Assembly (NCBI RefSeq): GCF_015330125.1
Contig: NZ_JADDXR010000002.1
Coordinates: 3,050,685-3,114,684, forward strand
Source: Zobellia nedashkovskayae
GTDB taxonomy: Bacteria; Bacteroidota; Bacteroidia; Flavobacteriales; Flavobacteriaceae
Length of the DNA stretch: 64,000 bases
Direction of reading: 5' to 3'
The position numbers were made by a program, and so were the translations under genes. Positions 63,651-64,000 of this stretch are shown in pieces. Position 1 is the stretch's first letter. The number at the start of each line of letters is the position of its first letter. A model generated the notes under the pieces. It was not told the DNA's origin. It worked only from the letters and a program-made list of their open reading frames with translations, and did no database searches.

Positions 63651-64000
63651 ATGAAGTATTTAAAAACAAGTAAACTAAAATCCTTTGGGTATAACAGCGC
63701 CCTTTTAGTATTGGCATCAAGCTTTTTTATAAGCTGTCAGGCTCAAAAAGAAGAAACCCCATGGACTGAACTTTTTGATGGTGAAACCTTAACGGGTTGG
63801 ACCCAAAAAGGTGGTGAAGCTATCTATGAAGTTAGAGATAACACTATAGTGGGAACAACGGTAAGCAACACGCCAAATTCTTTTATGACTTCTGATAAGA
63901 TGTATGGCGATTTTATATTGGAGTTGGATTATAAGGTAGATCCGTCAATGAATTCCGGTATTCAGATTCGGAGTAATAGTTTTCCATATTATATGGATGG
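63651..64000 (+). CDS. DUF1080 (3-keto-disaccharide hydrolase-like) lipoprotein, N-terminal part
   Basis: The visible 116 residues start MKYLKTSKLKS and have a lipoprotein signal ending SSFFISC. The DUF1080 signature is clear: ELFDGETLTGWTQKG, then YGDFILELDYKVDPSMNSGI. The family has a concanavalin-like fold and includes 3-keto-glycoside hydrolases. The gene runs past the end of the window. As the fourth gene of locus 2 it is probably a glycan-processing enzyme. Confidence 0.85.
   Translation, partial: MKYLKTSKLKSFGYNSALLVLASSFFISCQAQKEETPWTELFDGETLTGWTQKGGEAIYEVRDNTIVGTTVSNTPNSFMTSDKMYGDFILELDYKVDPSMNSGIQIRSNSFPYYMD

Noticed and set aside
1..64000. CRISPR arrays, rRNA and tRNA genes
   Set aside because: No regularly spaced repeats with unique spacers and no cloverleaf or rRNA-like stretches were seen on reading both strands.

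Overview
The window looks like chromosomal DNA of a marine polysaccharide-degrading flavobacterium (class Flavobacteriia; Zobellia, Maribacter or Arenibacter type). The reasons are AT-rich DNA, two SusC/SusD pairs, a hybrid two-component regulator, several formylglycine sulfatases, a Por (type IX) secretion tail, many short flavobacterial lipoproteins and few Shine-Dalgarno-like sites. No rRNA, tRNA or CRISPR array was seen. Functions are read from motifs and family knowledge, not from database searches.

Left part (1-5502): the N-terminus of a cation P-type ATPase (minus strand), a three-gene ABC exporter (periplasmic adaptor, FtsX/MacB-like permease, ATPase), a SpoIIAA/STAS-like protein and an L,D-transpeptidase lipoprotein. 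Next is polysaccharide utilisation locus 1 (5515-21898): sulfatase and hybrid two-component sensor on the minus strand, then a divergent control region, SusC, SusD, sulfatase, SGNH esterase-like protein, sulfatase and a GH30 glycosidase on the plus strand. Three sulfatases, one esterase-like protein and one GH30 point to a sulfated and perhaps acetylated glycan; the exact glycan cannot be read from sequence. An 81-bp tandem duplication carrying a strong hairpin and a decoy start lies between susD and the next sulfatase.

Middle (21910-34995): small lipoproteins and membrane proteins, a zinc-ribbon metallopeptidase, a DUF1287 protein, a collagen-like lipoprotein, an alpha/beta hydrolase-TPR protein with a LytTR membrane regulator, a beta-helix lipoprotein, a thioredoxin-reductase-like flavoprotein and an SRPBCC protein. 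A decayed copy of part of the alpha/beta hydrolase gene sits at about 29640-29750.

Accessory zone (about 34400-50670): mostly minus-strand single genes separated by palindromic repeats. Two repeat classes stand out. One is a set of attC-like cassette-boundary repeats, several sharing the 10-mer GTTGTGTAAC. The other is an interspersed element of roughly 200-270 bp in three copies (38355, 41869, 50274) that starts with a 24-bp palindrome; in the two longer copies it also ends in a hairpin. Within this zone is an unusually AT-rich module of a RuvC/RNase H-like protein, a Ser/Thr protein kinase one base downstream, and a 65-residue basic protein; it resembles no system I know by name and is the best candidate for an undescribed, possibly defence-related, system. 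Ordinary genes are interleaved: PLP decarboxylase, peroxiredoxin-like protein, lipocalin-like lipoprotein, dipeptidyl peptidase IV and Xaa-Pro aminopeptidase.

Right part (50670-64000): DUF808 and DUF5670 membrane proteins, a GH13 branching-enzyme-like protein, two single-domain response regulators flanking a SYLF protein, then polysaccharide utilisation locus 2: a long leader with two GTGT-N4-ACAC dyads, SusC, SusD, an FG-GAP/UnbV protein with a type IX sorting tail, and the start of a DUF1080 glycoside-hydrolase-like lipoprotein cut by the window edge.
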